Made by a program: the position numbers and the translations under genes
Part shown: positions 11,134 to 19,895 of the stretch, one piece after another
How positions within the stretch are numbered: the stretch's first letter is position 1
Layout of the letters: each line of letters opens with the position of its first letter
Assembly: GCA_003568945.1 (NCBI GenBank)
Contig: BDIP01000134.1
Span: 1-29,598, forward strand
DNA: 29,598 bases
Source of the DNA: Kipferlia bialata
Taxonomy: Eukaryota; Fornicata
Direction: 5' to 3'
The notes under the pieces: model-generated
What the model saw: only the letters and a program-made list of their open reading frames with translations
Database searches by the model: none
What the model was told of the DNA's origin: nothing

Positions 11134-14100
11134 ATGATTGTTCTGTCAAGTTTTACTCGGTTGGGACAAGTCGCTTGTCAAGGATCAAATCAATTGCAAT
11201 CGTTTGATGGACTAATCACTCTCTCTCCGTTGCGACTGTGTTCGTCTTCCTCTGTGGGGTTGCAGCCAAGTGGTTACGGCAACGGAAACATCAGCATCAG
11301 GAGCGACAGTGCCTATAGTGCAGAGGGCCCTGCCACTCCTAGTGCGATGGCCCATAACCACCTGACTGCCGAGACAGACGGTCACGGCTCACAGTCGGAA
11401 CCCACGTCACCAGTGCAGACAGAGGCACATGTGTCCTGGGAAGAGGCCACGCAGCATGCCGAACTGGCCGTGTTTTTGAAGGTAGGCCTTGACCAGGGTG
11501 AAGGTCGGATTCAACACTGCTAATGTTGTGGCAGTCTCTCTCCCCTTCTACCCCCCTTCTCTCTGATTGACTGACACAGGGCGTGTCCCCCCTGTTTCTG
11601 TTCCTGTGGGTGCTTTGGACATGGGTCATGGTCATTGTGTGGAACCTCACACACGACGAGGACCACCGATATGACTTCCGCTACTATGTGAGTGAAAGCG
11701 TGTATTCATAGTGTTGTCTGATCGGTTTGCCACCCTCCCTCCCTCTCTCTCTCTATGTGCTCCACTTCTGGTCTGTGTTGATTTGTTATGGGGTATCAGT
11801 GCGTATACCTGCCCAGTGCACCTGCTTCGGTATACACGACCAGTTCATATATATACACGCATCCACTCCACAGTTCATCTTGCTTCTCTCTCTCTCTCTC
11901 TCTCTCCCTGTCTCTATAATAAAGGCACACCCCAGCTCATCTTACTTCTCTCTCTCTCTCTCTCTCTCCCCCTCCCTGTCTCTATAATATATGCCCCTGA
12001 CCCCAGTTCATCAGCCATCTTGGCAACCATGACCTGACCGACTGGTGGCCTCTGATGACTATAGGTATTACTACGTATCCTACTCATATCATCTGTCATC
12101 AGTACTAACTGACCAGTGGTGTCTGTGTCAGTACTGTTGTACTTACGGTAGGATACCTCGCCGTGTTCATGTACTGTTCTCTCTCTCACACACACACTCT
12201 ACTAACGATAGGGTACCTCGCCATGGCCGTGTTCATGTACTTCTATGCAGCGAATGTATCCCAACTCATGAGTGCATGTGGGATGGGGTCCCCCAGCAAG
12301 GTGGGCATGTATATTTATGTATATATACACACGCACATACACACATATATATATATATATATATTTACATGCATATATACATGTATGTAGAGTGTTGATA
12401 TATATATATATATACATTTATATATATGGAGAGGTCCACTGAGCATGATAGAGCATATATTGTGTCAGAATAATAATATGGTATTCCAGTACACCAGCCT
12501 CCATATTACTCCCCCCCCTCCCCCACCCTAGCGCAATCAACACATTCAAGTTTAGAATAGTCATGTGATACTGAAATTGGTACTGATCCCTAGCGCAACC
12601 AACGCATCCAGGTTACACTGTGTATATTCTTATATATACTGATATATATACTAATATACTACTGATCCCTAGCGCAATCAACGCATCCGGGTGACACTGT
12701 GTATATTCTTATATATACTGATATATATACTAATACACTGCTGATCATTAGCGCCATCAACGTATCCAGGTGACACTGGTCAGACTGGCTGGACTGGGGG
12801 TGGCCATGGTAGGTCAGTATCCCCCCAACACACACGAGAGTACTCGATTCTTCCTCCCAACACTCTCTACCCGCTTTCTCTCCCTCTCTCCTTCTCTCTC
12901 TGCCTTATACTCCAGGCGTGTTCTCAGAGGACTTTGACCCCATCGTGTTCCACACAGGGGGAGTGTTCTTCTTCTTTCTGTTCGAGATTGGTGTACTGGC
13001 ATACACATGGTTGCCCAAGGTCACATACATACATATATGTACATAAACATGGTTGCTCAAGGTAGTGATTCTCCAGCCTCTCTCTCTCTCTCTCCCTATC
13101 TGACCCCAAGGTGATTTCGGCTCTGAAGCAAGAGTACAGGGGTCTATGCAGAGAGTGCTCATTGGCTAGTGAGGATGGTGGCACTAGCAGTGACAGTGCC
13201 TTGGGTGATTGTCAGTCCTCACCCAGTGGCACAACCCCTAGCATACCTAGCATACCTAGCATGGGGTGCGAGATGGAGACTCTGGATACTATGGACGTTG
13301 GAACCGGGCAGGCCTCCCTCCCTGTCGACCTTGATGGAGTGTACACACCCCTGGAATCACCCTGCAGTGTGTCTCAAGGGGGAAGAGAGGGGGAGAGCGA
13401 GAGAGAGAGAGTCCTACGTGTGCTACCAGAGGGTGAAGACGGAGTGTGTATGTACATGATGTCACAGGAGGACAGGGGGCTGAGGATGAAGAGACTCAGA
13501 CTGGCCATGGGGACAGCCAGGGTGGTGCAGAATGCACAGGTATGTGTAGTGGTAGTGCTGCATGTATTTATATATACACATATCCGTCCGCTCGTACTTT
13601 CTATAATGACTAGAATATATATTACACCCAGGGTGGTGCAGAACGCACAGGTATGTATAGATATATATATATATAAACATGATGACTGTACTATTGTGTA
13701 GTGTTGTAGTGCAGCACATATCAAGAGTCAACGATGTATTCCATTGCCCTTGGCTCCCCACTGCTGCACGCCCATCTGATATCTATTTATCTATCTATCT
13801 ATCTATATCTATCCATGTCCATCTGTATAGCCATCTATCGATATCTATCTATATATAACACCAGCTTGCCACCTTCCTGCATATATGTATACCTCTCTGA
13901 ACCCTATTGTATATAGTAGTAGTCTGTCCATTCATTACCCCAGGTTGCCACCCTGCTGTGGTATCTGCTTGTATATAGTATATATATATATCGATATCTA
14001 TCTATAACGCCAGGTTGCCACCCTGCTGTGGTATCTGCTTGTGTCAGTCAGTGTGGGACAGGGGGCAGGGTGTGGCCTTTGGCTGCAGTGCAGACAGGCC

Positions 14101-14423
14101 ACAGTCGCATCGGCACCAGTGTGAGTGTAGTAATGGATATCATTCTGTTTCAATATGTCGTGTCTATATACATAGATATATTTACTCATATATATATATA
14201 TATTCATATATGTGTGCTCCATATATGCACTGATGTCAGGTATGAATGGGCCCTCCTGTTTGAGACCGTCCTCCAGCTGGGGGTCGTGCCCTGGCTCATA
14301 TACGAGACTGCCAGGCCGGGCATGTCCAAACTGGACATGGACAGAGAGAGAGAGAGAGAGAGTGCCAGTGAGTTGTTGGTAGGGGAGGCCCAGGTCACAC
14401 AGTCCCTAGAGGTCACGGTCTGA
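11134..14423 (+). CDS. Six-helix membrane protein, DUF998 / Frag1-DRAM-Sfk1-like
   Basis: Nine phase-compatible exons: 11134-11481, 11580-11687, 12007-12064, 12212-12300, 12752-12812, 12916-13019, 13111-13539, 14014-14120, 14240-14423, about 495 residues. Six hydrophobic segments are visible: LFLFLWVLWTWVMVIVW; MTIGYLAMAVFMYFY; VTLVRLAGLGVAMVG; GGVFFFFLFEIGVLAYTW; VATLLWYLLVSVSVG; WALLFETVLQLGVVPWL. RYYFISHLGNHDLTDWWP after helix 1 and GVFSEDFDPIVFHTGG before helix 4 resemble the FISxLGN and G-F-P-E/D-H motifs of DUF998 and the Frag1/DRAM/Sfk1 group, which act in lysosomal, autophagy or GPI-lipid contexts. A 143-residue hydrophilic exon sits between helices 4 and 5 and has no family counterpart I know of. 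The start is uncertain: ATG 11134 gives a 71-residue leader before a second ATG at 11347. The donor at 12813 is GTCAGT. Several borders carry tandem copies. Confidence 0.65.
12150..12234 (+). repeat. 60-bp tandem copy of an exon's 5' edge
   Basis: AG-GATACCTCGCCGTGTTCATG after 12151 repeats AG-GGTACCTCGCCATGGCCGTG after 12211. The spacing is 60 bases, so use of the upstream acceptor keeps the reading frame and adds 20 residues. Confidence 0.8.
12529..12778 (+). repeat. 79-bp tandem repeats spanning a 3' splice site
   Basis: The motif TAGCGCAATCAACGCATCC recurs with AG ends near 12531, 12593, 12672 and 12751. The last two intervals are 79 bases and include ACTGTGTATATTC and a TATA-rich segment; the first copy is shorter and diverged. 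Only the last copy (exon from 12752) leads into the open hydrophobic exon; the others are decoys inside the intron. Confidence 0.85.
13004..13061 (+). repeat. 42-bp tandem copy of an exon's 3' edge
   Basis: ACATGGTTGCCCAAG before the donor at 13020 is repeated as ACATGGTTGCTCAAG before a second GT at 13062. The first is used here because it keeps the helix-4 frame in phase with the exon at 13111; a stop lies between the two. Confidence 0.75.
13519..13660 (+). repeat. 111-bp tandem copy of an exon's 3' edge with its donor
   Basis: CAGGGTGGTGCAGAATGCACAG followed by GTATGT ends at 13539, and a copy with one base changed ends at 13650, again followed by GTATGT. Both are intact-looking donors. 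Confidence 0.8.
13861..14045 (+). repeat. Three copies of an exon's 5' edge
   Basis: CCAGGTTGCCACCCTGCTGT starts at exon-like positions 13944 and 14014, 70 bases apart, and a more diverged CCAGCTTGCCACCTTCCTG sits at 13865. Only the 14014 copy continues into the open helix-5 exon. Confidence 0.8.
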
Positions 14424-14779
14424 GTCAACAACTGATTATGTTGGACTCATCAATTGATTGGGTTTCCACGAGAGTGAATATTAACTGTTCGAATTCGATG
14501 TTTTAGTGCTTGTGTCTGTTCTTCACTCTTTCAGGAGAAGCCCAGCCACATCTACCATTCAAGTAACAGTTGAAGTAGCCTACATAGTTGTCATATCCCA
14601 ACGACCCCTCCAATAGAGTGATCACCCCAGCGGTATATCCCCACCCTCTCTCTCTATCTCCCCCCCTGACCTTATGATGATCAGTGATGATGGCGACTGG
14701 TGCCCTAACTAGTAGATACACATCTATTAATATTGAAACAGGGAAGGCAACAGTCGATTACTGTCTAGACCCTCTAGGC
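14424..14779. other. Intergenic space between convergent genes
   Basis: Lies between the stop of the membrane protein and the stop of the minus-strand gene. It is AT-richer than its neighbours with one CT-rich stretch near 14650. I see no gene and no clear terminator signal. Confidence 0.6.
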
Positions 14780-14879
14780 TCAGTGCTTTCTCTTGGCGGC
14801 CCTCTCTCCCTCCAGGGTCCCAGCAGCGTCTCTCTTGCCACTGTCTCCCACTCTCTTGGACCTGAGGGTCTCGGCCTGG

Positions 14880-14935
<56 letters not shown>

Positions 14936-15350
14936 CACATGATGCATATGGGTGGAAATGAGGAGAAAAAGAGACTGATGTGCTTGGATGATACCTCAGC
15001 CAGGAATGCCTCCATATCGAGTCCGTCCTCGTTGCTGGCCTTCTTCTCTCTCCTCATGATGCCGCCCTCGGTGACACTGGAGATGGCCTGGTGTAAGGGT
15101 GTAGAGAGAGAGAGAAGTCCAGTATTGGAGATGGCCTGGTATAAGGGGGTGTCTGCTGGGAGAGAGAGATGGGAAATGGCATAGTATATGGGGGATGCCT
15201 GTAAGAAGGCGAGTGCAGGGCTATATACTTCTATACACTATATATACACACTACTATACACAACGCACCTGTGTCTCACCCCTCTCGTACACAACTGGTC
15301 CATCCACCCTGCCCATGTTGACACCCTTGTTGGGGCCCTGAGAATAAGGG

Positions 15351-15394
<44 letters not shown>

Positions 15395-15720
15395 CCATAT
15401 AGCTCGTCCTTGGAGGTACCAAAATTGATCAGCAACAATTGATCTGTACAACATAACGCAACATACACGCATATGTACACTAGTCTCCTCACCTCCTCGT
15501 CCCTCTCTCTCTCCCTGTCCTTGGAGGCATCCCCCACCCCGGAGTGCATCTCCATGGCACCGGCACTGACATGAGGGGGTAGAGAGAGAGAGAGAGAGAG
15601 AACAAAACAAAAGCAGAGAGGAAGGGAGAGGACAACAAAGGCAGCACTGAGAGAGAGAGATCCATTAACGTATCGATCTCTTTACCCACCTTGGCCTGTA
15701 GAGGTCCCTGGTCCTCTTTC
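14780..15720 (-). CDS. Charged hypothetical protein, C-terminal exons only
   Basis: Exons, minus strand: the partial exon from the poly-C run down to 15690, then 15565-15493, 15337-15269, 15087-14995 and 14875-14780, all in compatible phase. Readable segments are KRTRDLYRPSAGAMEMHSG, GPNKGVNMGRVDGPVVYERG, ISSVTEGGIMRREKKASNED, GLDMEAFLAE and a basic tail ending GERAAKRKH. It is rich in Arg, Lys, Glu and Asp with no membrane segment. I do not recognise the family; the basic tail would suit a nuclear or nucleic-acid-associated protein, but this is a guess. The 5' part is lost in the poly-C run and N gap. Introns carry long GA/CT tracts. Confidence 0.5.
14884..14932. repeat. GA dinucleotide microsatellite
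   Basis: About 24 GA units inside the last intron of the minus-strand gene, where they read as a CT tract close upstream of the acceptor at 14876. Confidence 0.9.
15079..15200 (-). repeat. Tandem copies of an acceptor and exon start
   Basis: On the plus strand GGAGATGGCCTGGTGTAAGG at 15079 recurs as GGAGATGGCCTGGTATAAGG at 15127, 48 bases on, and more loosely near 15171. Read on the minus strand, each is acceptor CAG followed by GCCATCTCC. The copy at 15087 leads into the open exon. Confidence 0.75.
15354..15391. repeat. GA dinucleotide microsatellite
   Basis: About 19 GA units in the intron between the minus-strand exons 15565-15493 and 15337-15269, again reading as CT just upstream of an acceptor. 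Confidence 0.9.
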
Positions 15721-15721
15721 T

Positions 15722-15752
<31 letters not shown>

Positions 15753-16522
15753 CCTNNNNNNNNNNNNNNNNNNNNNNNNNNNNNNNNNNNNNNNNNNNNN
15801 NNNNNNNNNNNNNNNNNNNNNNNNNNNNNNNNNNNNNNNNNNNNNNNNNNNNNNNNNNNNNNNNNNNNNNNNNNNNNNNNNNNNNNNNNNNNNNNNNNNN
15901 NNNNNNNNNNNNNNNNNNNNNNNNNNNNNNNNNNNNNNNNNNNNNNNNNNNNNNNNNNNNNNNNNNNNNNNNNNNNNNNNNNNNNNNNNNNNNNNNNNNN
16001 NNNNNNNNNNNNNNNNNNNNNNNNNNNNNNNNNNNNNNNNNNNNNNNNNNNNNNNNNNNNNNNNNNNNNNNNNNNNNNNNNNNNNNNNNNNNNNNNNNNN
16101 NNNNNNNNNNNNNNNNNNNNNNNNNNNNNNNNNNNNNNNNNNNNNNNNNNNNNNNNNNNNNNNNNNNNNNNNNNNNNNNNNNNNNNNNNNNNNNNNNNNN
16201 NNNNNNNNNNNNNNNNNNNNNNNNNNNNNNNNNNNNNNNNNNNNNNNNNNNNNNNNNNNNNNNNNNNNNNNNNNNNNNNNNNNNNNNNNNNNNNNNNNNN
16301 NNNNNNNNNNNNNNNNNNNNNNNNNNNNNNNNNNNNNNNNNNNNNNNNNNNNNNNNNNNNNNNNNNNNNNNNNNNNNNNNNNNNNNNNNNNNNNNNNNNN
16401 NNNNNNNNNNNNNNNNNNNNNNNNNNNNNNNNNNNNNNNNNNNNNNNNNNNNNNNNNNNNNNNNNNNNNNNNNNNNNNNTTGGGTATTTTGAAGTGTCTT
16501 TTCCCCCCCCCCCCCCCCCCCA
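15722..16522. other. Assembly gap flanked by poly-C runs
   Basis: A poly-C run (about 15722-15749), then N from 15756 to 16479, then another poly-C run at about 16503-16520. The minus-strand gene on the left is truncated here, and the MATE gene on the right may have an upstream exon hidden here. Confidence 0.95.
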
Positions 16523-16608
16523 TTACTAACTCACTCAGTAGTTTCTACTGAATCCGACCCTTTCTGTCTTTTGCAGTTGACGTTGTCTATCAGCGGCCTA
16601 GAGTGTGT

Positions 16609-18513
16609 ATGGGAGCCCCAGAGGATGAGGGTACAGTGGATGTGACCTGGCGCACCATCCACACCGCATCTCTACCAGCCATGCTTCAGAACCTCATTGA
16701 TCCGGTATGTGATTTAGTAGTATATATATATATATGTCAGTCTGTTGTATCTAGCCCGGGAGGGGTGCTGGGGTAGTGTTTCAATGTCTCGTATCACATA
16801 GTGATAGGTACCATATCTCTCTCTCCCCTCACCCCCAGCTTGGCAGTAGTGTGGTCACCGCCCTTGTCGGCCACTTCTCCATCCCCGATGAGACTGCATC
16901 TGACACCCTGGCTGCCTATGCCATTGCCTCCTCCACGGCCCAGTCCCTGGTGTGGGTGTTCAACTTCCTGGTCAACGGGGTGGCCAGCAGGGTCAGCAAG
17001 GCAGTCAAGGCAGTCAAGGCAGTCAAGGCAAACAGGGCGGGGGAGCTGGCCTCCAGGCTGCGGTACTCCTATGCTGCAGCTGGCATTGGCGGTGTGTGCG
17101 GAGCTGTGCTGATGGCACTCCTCTTCCCCCTGGTGTGCAGGATGGCCTCTCTCTCTGACCCTGTGGCAGCCCTGGCCCGGCCCTACTTCTACACCCTAGT
17201 TGCATGTCTGCCACTCGTCCTGTGGCACAAGGCTAACACAGGTATATTATACTATACTATACTATACTATACTACACTATTACTAGTTGAGTTGTATACG
17301 TCACATTGAGACTGCACTCTCCCCTCCATTCAACTATTCTCCCCTCCCTCCAGGCATTCTATATGGCGTCGGCAGCCCCACTGTGTGTCTAGTCACACAG
17401 TGTGTGTACACGGGGCTGTATGTGGGCTGGGCCTGGGTGTGCATGCAGAGCCACCTCTCTCTGACCCACCTTGCCCTGGGGTACGGGGGTGCCTATCTCG
17501 CGGCTGGGTGTGTGGCCACCGTGCACATCCTCTTCAGACACCCCCTGGGTCCCGTGTTCAGAGGAGTCTCCCCTCCATCAGACACCACTGAGGCCTTGCC
17601 CCTACTCTCTGAGGGAGAGGGAGAGGCTGAGGCAGAGGCAGGGCCTGAGGCTGACTCCGAGTCAGAGACCGACCCCTCAGCCGATGCCCCCTTCTCTGTG
17701 CTGTCATTTGTCAGAGATAGCAGGGACCTGCTCATCAGATCAACTATGCTGCAGACCGTGTTCTTTGTCAGCTCTCTCCTGGCCGGGTACCTCGGCACAG
17801 ACGCACTCGCAGCATACCAGGTGGGGGCTCAGTACATGTTTAAGTATTACCACCCTTGAGAAGGATAGTATATATATAGTCCCCCCCCCCTCCCTCCCTG
17901 ACGCAGGTGACGCTGTCCCTGTGGGTGCTTGTGTCCAACCTGTGTGACGGGTATGCCAACACTGCCATGGTGGTGGGTGCCACTGTCCCTGCCTCCCACC
18001 CCTCCGTCATGTCCACCCTCATGACACGGTGTGTGGCCATGGGGGTCGCCATATCAGGTGGGGGCGGGACTCTTCTCACTGCACATCTCTATATAGCTTA
18101 ATATCTGTATCGCTCACCCTCCAGCCCTGTGCTCCGTATCCCTGGCCGCCTCTGAGTCCTGGCTAGTCTCTCTCTTCACCGCTGACCCTGGCGTGGCTGC
18201 CCAGCTCCAGGGTGTGTGGCCCGTCCTGTGTTGGAGCCAGCCCATCAACAGCCTCATATACATATTCGACGGGTTCCTCTATGCCACCCAGGACTTTGCG
18301 TTCATCAGAAACGCCCTCTCCCTCGGTGTCCTGTGTGTCTTTGCCCCCCTGGTGGCAGTGTTCTTCATGCTCGACAGCCCCTCTCTCTCCTATGTGTTTG
18401 GCACCAAGGTGTGCGTCAATGTGTGGCGGTTCAGCACTGCCCTATACAGGTGTGTGGGCATTCCCAGAAAGGCTAGGAGGGCGGAGGAGGCACGGAAGGC
18501 GGCACTGGTGTGA
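16609..18513 (+). CDS. MATE-family multidrug/organic cation antiporter
   Basis: Exons 16609-16704, 16839-17241, 17354-17820, 17907-18057 and 18125-18513 join in phase to about 501 residues, close to the usual 450-550 for MATE proteins. The N-terminal part has the first helix pair pattern: LPAMLQNLIDP, then LVGHFSIP, LAAYAIASSTAQSLVWVFNF and VNGVASRVSKA. The second half repeats it: TMLQTVFFVSSLLAGYLGTD, ALAAYQ, LWVLVSNLCDGYANTAMVV, then SQPINSLIYIFDGFLYATQD. Such proteins export drugs, metabolites or toxins in exchange for Na+ or H+. An acidic loop (SEGEGEAEAEAGPEADSESE) joins the two halves, and a 9-base repeat gives KAVKAVKAVKA in the loop after helix 2. The start is uncertain: TTTTGCAG at 16569-16576 is a good acceptor, so an earlier exon may lie in the gap. 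Confidence 0.85.
17001..17033 (+). repeat. 9-bp in-frame repeat in the MATE coding sequence
   Basis: GCAGTCAAG occurs three times in a row followed by a partial copy, giving AVK repeats in a cytoplasmic loop. Length variation here would not break the frame. Confidence 0.85.
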
Positions 18514-19051
18514 GAGCGTCCCTATCATTCACTCCGTACCTGTACCTGTGAGTCACAGGCTGTGACACACACATACGTCAGTCACACTGCTTGTATTGCA
18601 TGAGCTCTCTTGTTTTGCCGGAGCACAGTGCAGTCTGTTTACGCTGCAGGGATGAATTTGACGGCATGTGCATGGGAGATTCAGTTGTGTCTGACGTGCA
18701 CTTCAGTGCTTGATACTCATCACTCGATCGTCTGACAGAGAATTGTTTGCCAGTAGCTTTTCAGTATTACTCACACATTATTATCGTCGACTATTTCTAT
18801 TATTACTGATGTCTTCCACGTTGTGGGAACACAATCCCATCAGAACATAGACAGTGTATAATTGAGTGACACATCTATTTTTGGATTGAGAGTGTATTAT
18901 GAACCCCTTGTTCTCTGTCTCAAACACACTGACAGACGCTGGAAGATATCTCTCTTCAGAGCCCATCTATATCTCAGACAGCCCTCTTCTCCCACATCGG
19001 AGGGAGGGTAGGCGAGTCGAGTGGCAGCTAGGATAGGAGCCTGGGCGTGCC
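18514..19051. other. Intergenic space
   Basis: Between the MATE stop and the next start codon. The DNA is AT-richer than the genes, with no open frame that continues convincingly and no repeat that I can see. Confidence 0.6.
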
Positions 19052-19376
19052 ATGACCCATTCCCATCCATCCAGCCGAAGTGCCAGCGGACACTCTCTGA
19101 AGCCCCTGCTCCCCTACACATGCTTCTCCTGTAGCAGCCCATGTATGCTGGTGACACTGGGCGTCATCGGGTTCCTGTGCTCGGTATATGTAGCAGGTGA
19201 GGGGGGGGATGAGGTATAGTGTTGTATTGATTGTGTTGTATACAGGGGTATCTGCCTCCCATGTCAATCTCACCCCAGCCATGTCCTCCCATGCACCCTC
19301 CACAGGGGTCTCACCCGTACCCCTCAGTTCCTCGATGGACAGTGTGGCCTGGGTGCTGCACGTGGCCGCCCCTGAG
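19052..19376 (+). CDS. Single-pass membrane protein, N-terminal exons only
   Basis: Exon 19052-19196 joins in phase to exon 19246-19376. The product starts MTHSHPSSRSASGHSLKPLL, then has a membrane anchor (CMLVTLGVIGFLCSVYVAG) and a Ser/Thr-rich segment (SSHAPSTGVSPVPLSSS) followed by MDSVAWVLHVAAPE before a GTAGG donor. This order, short cytoplasmic head, anchor, then a beta-like segment, is the same as in the DUF285 protein immediately downstream (anchor, then MQLVFTIKDSG), so it may be a truncated paralogue; that is inference. No further exon is visible before the poly-C/G/C tract at 19545. Confidence 0.5.
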
Positions 19377-19584
19377 GTAGGGTTCTAGTACCACACACCA
19401 GCCAAATGTATATCGGTGTGAAGTGTATGGATATTGTCAATTGACCCTGATTCCTATAGTAGTGGTATAGGGGCATCGCTACTGTTCACCAGCTTTACGC
19501 ATGCTACTGCAGCTCCCCCTCTACCCTCTACCCTCTACCCTCTACCCCCCCCCCCCCCCCCCCCCCCCCCCCGGGGGGGGGGGG

Positions 19585-19621
<37 letters not shown>

Positions 19622-19895
19622 CCAACATCCACACCCTATCCCAGAATCCCTACTTCAGTATCACCACTTGCCTCCTTTGTGATTGTCTTGAATACGCAAC
19701 ATGTTTCCCCTCACCCTATCAGTTGACTTATATGTATCCTACCTGTCTCATAAATACACTATTCCGAATATGTATCTCACCCTAAGCCATTTAACCCTTT
19801 TCTCATTGTCAGTCAGTATCAGCCATTTCGTTCCACCATCGACACTTCTATCACCATATACCCTTGTATTCATCTCACCCTAGACGCGTACCCAT
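19377..19895. other. Region without a gene, holding the homopolymer tract
   Basis: After the last visible donor of the truncated gene there is a short AT-rich stretch, the homopolymer tract, and then a pyrimidine-rich stretch leading to the DUF285 gene. I see no supported exon in it. Confidence 0.55.
19515..19620. repeat. CTCTACC repeat running into a poly-C / poly-G / poly-C tract
   Basis: Four 7-base CTCTACC units (about 19519-19546) lead into about 28 C, then 14 G (19573-19586), then a C-rich run to 19619. The C-G-C order is self-complementary and would form a strong hairpin. The exon chain of the upstream gene stops just before it. Confidence 0.85.

Noticed and set aside
12202-12417. Open frames of alternating Tyr/Ile from TA and CA repeats
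   Set aside because: They are translations of dinucleotide microsatellites within introns.
12529-12778. CRISPR-like array
   Set aside because: The units are adjacent tandem repeats that include the spacer-like part, and each carries an exon edge; this is intron sequence in a eukaryotic gene.
15489-16551. Long open frames crossing the N gap on both strands
   Set aside because: They are produced by unknown bases and poly-C or poly-G translation, not by coding sequence.
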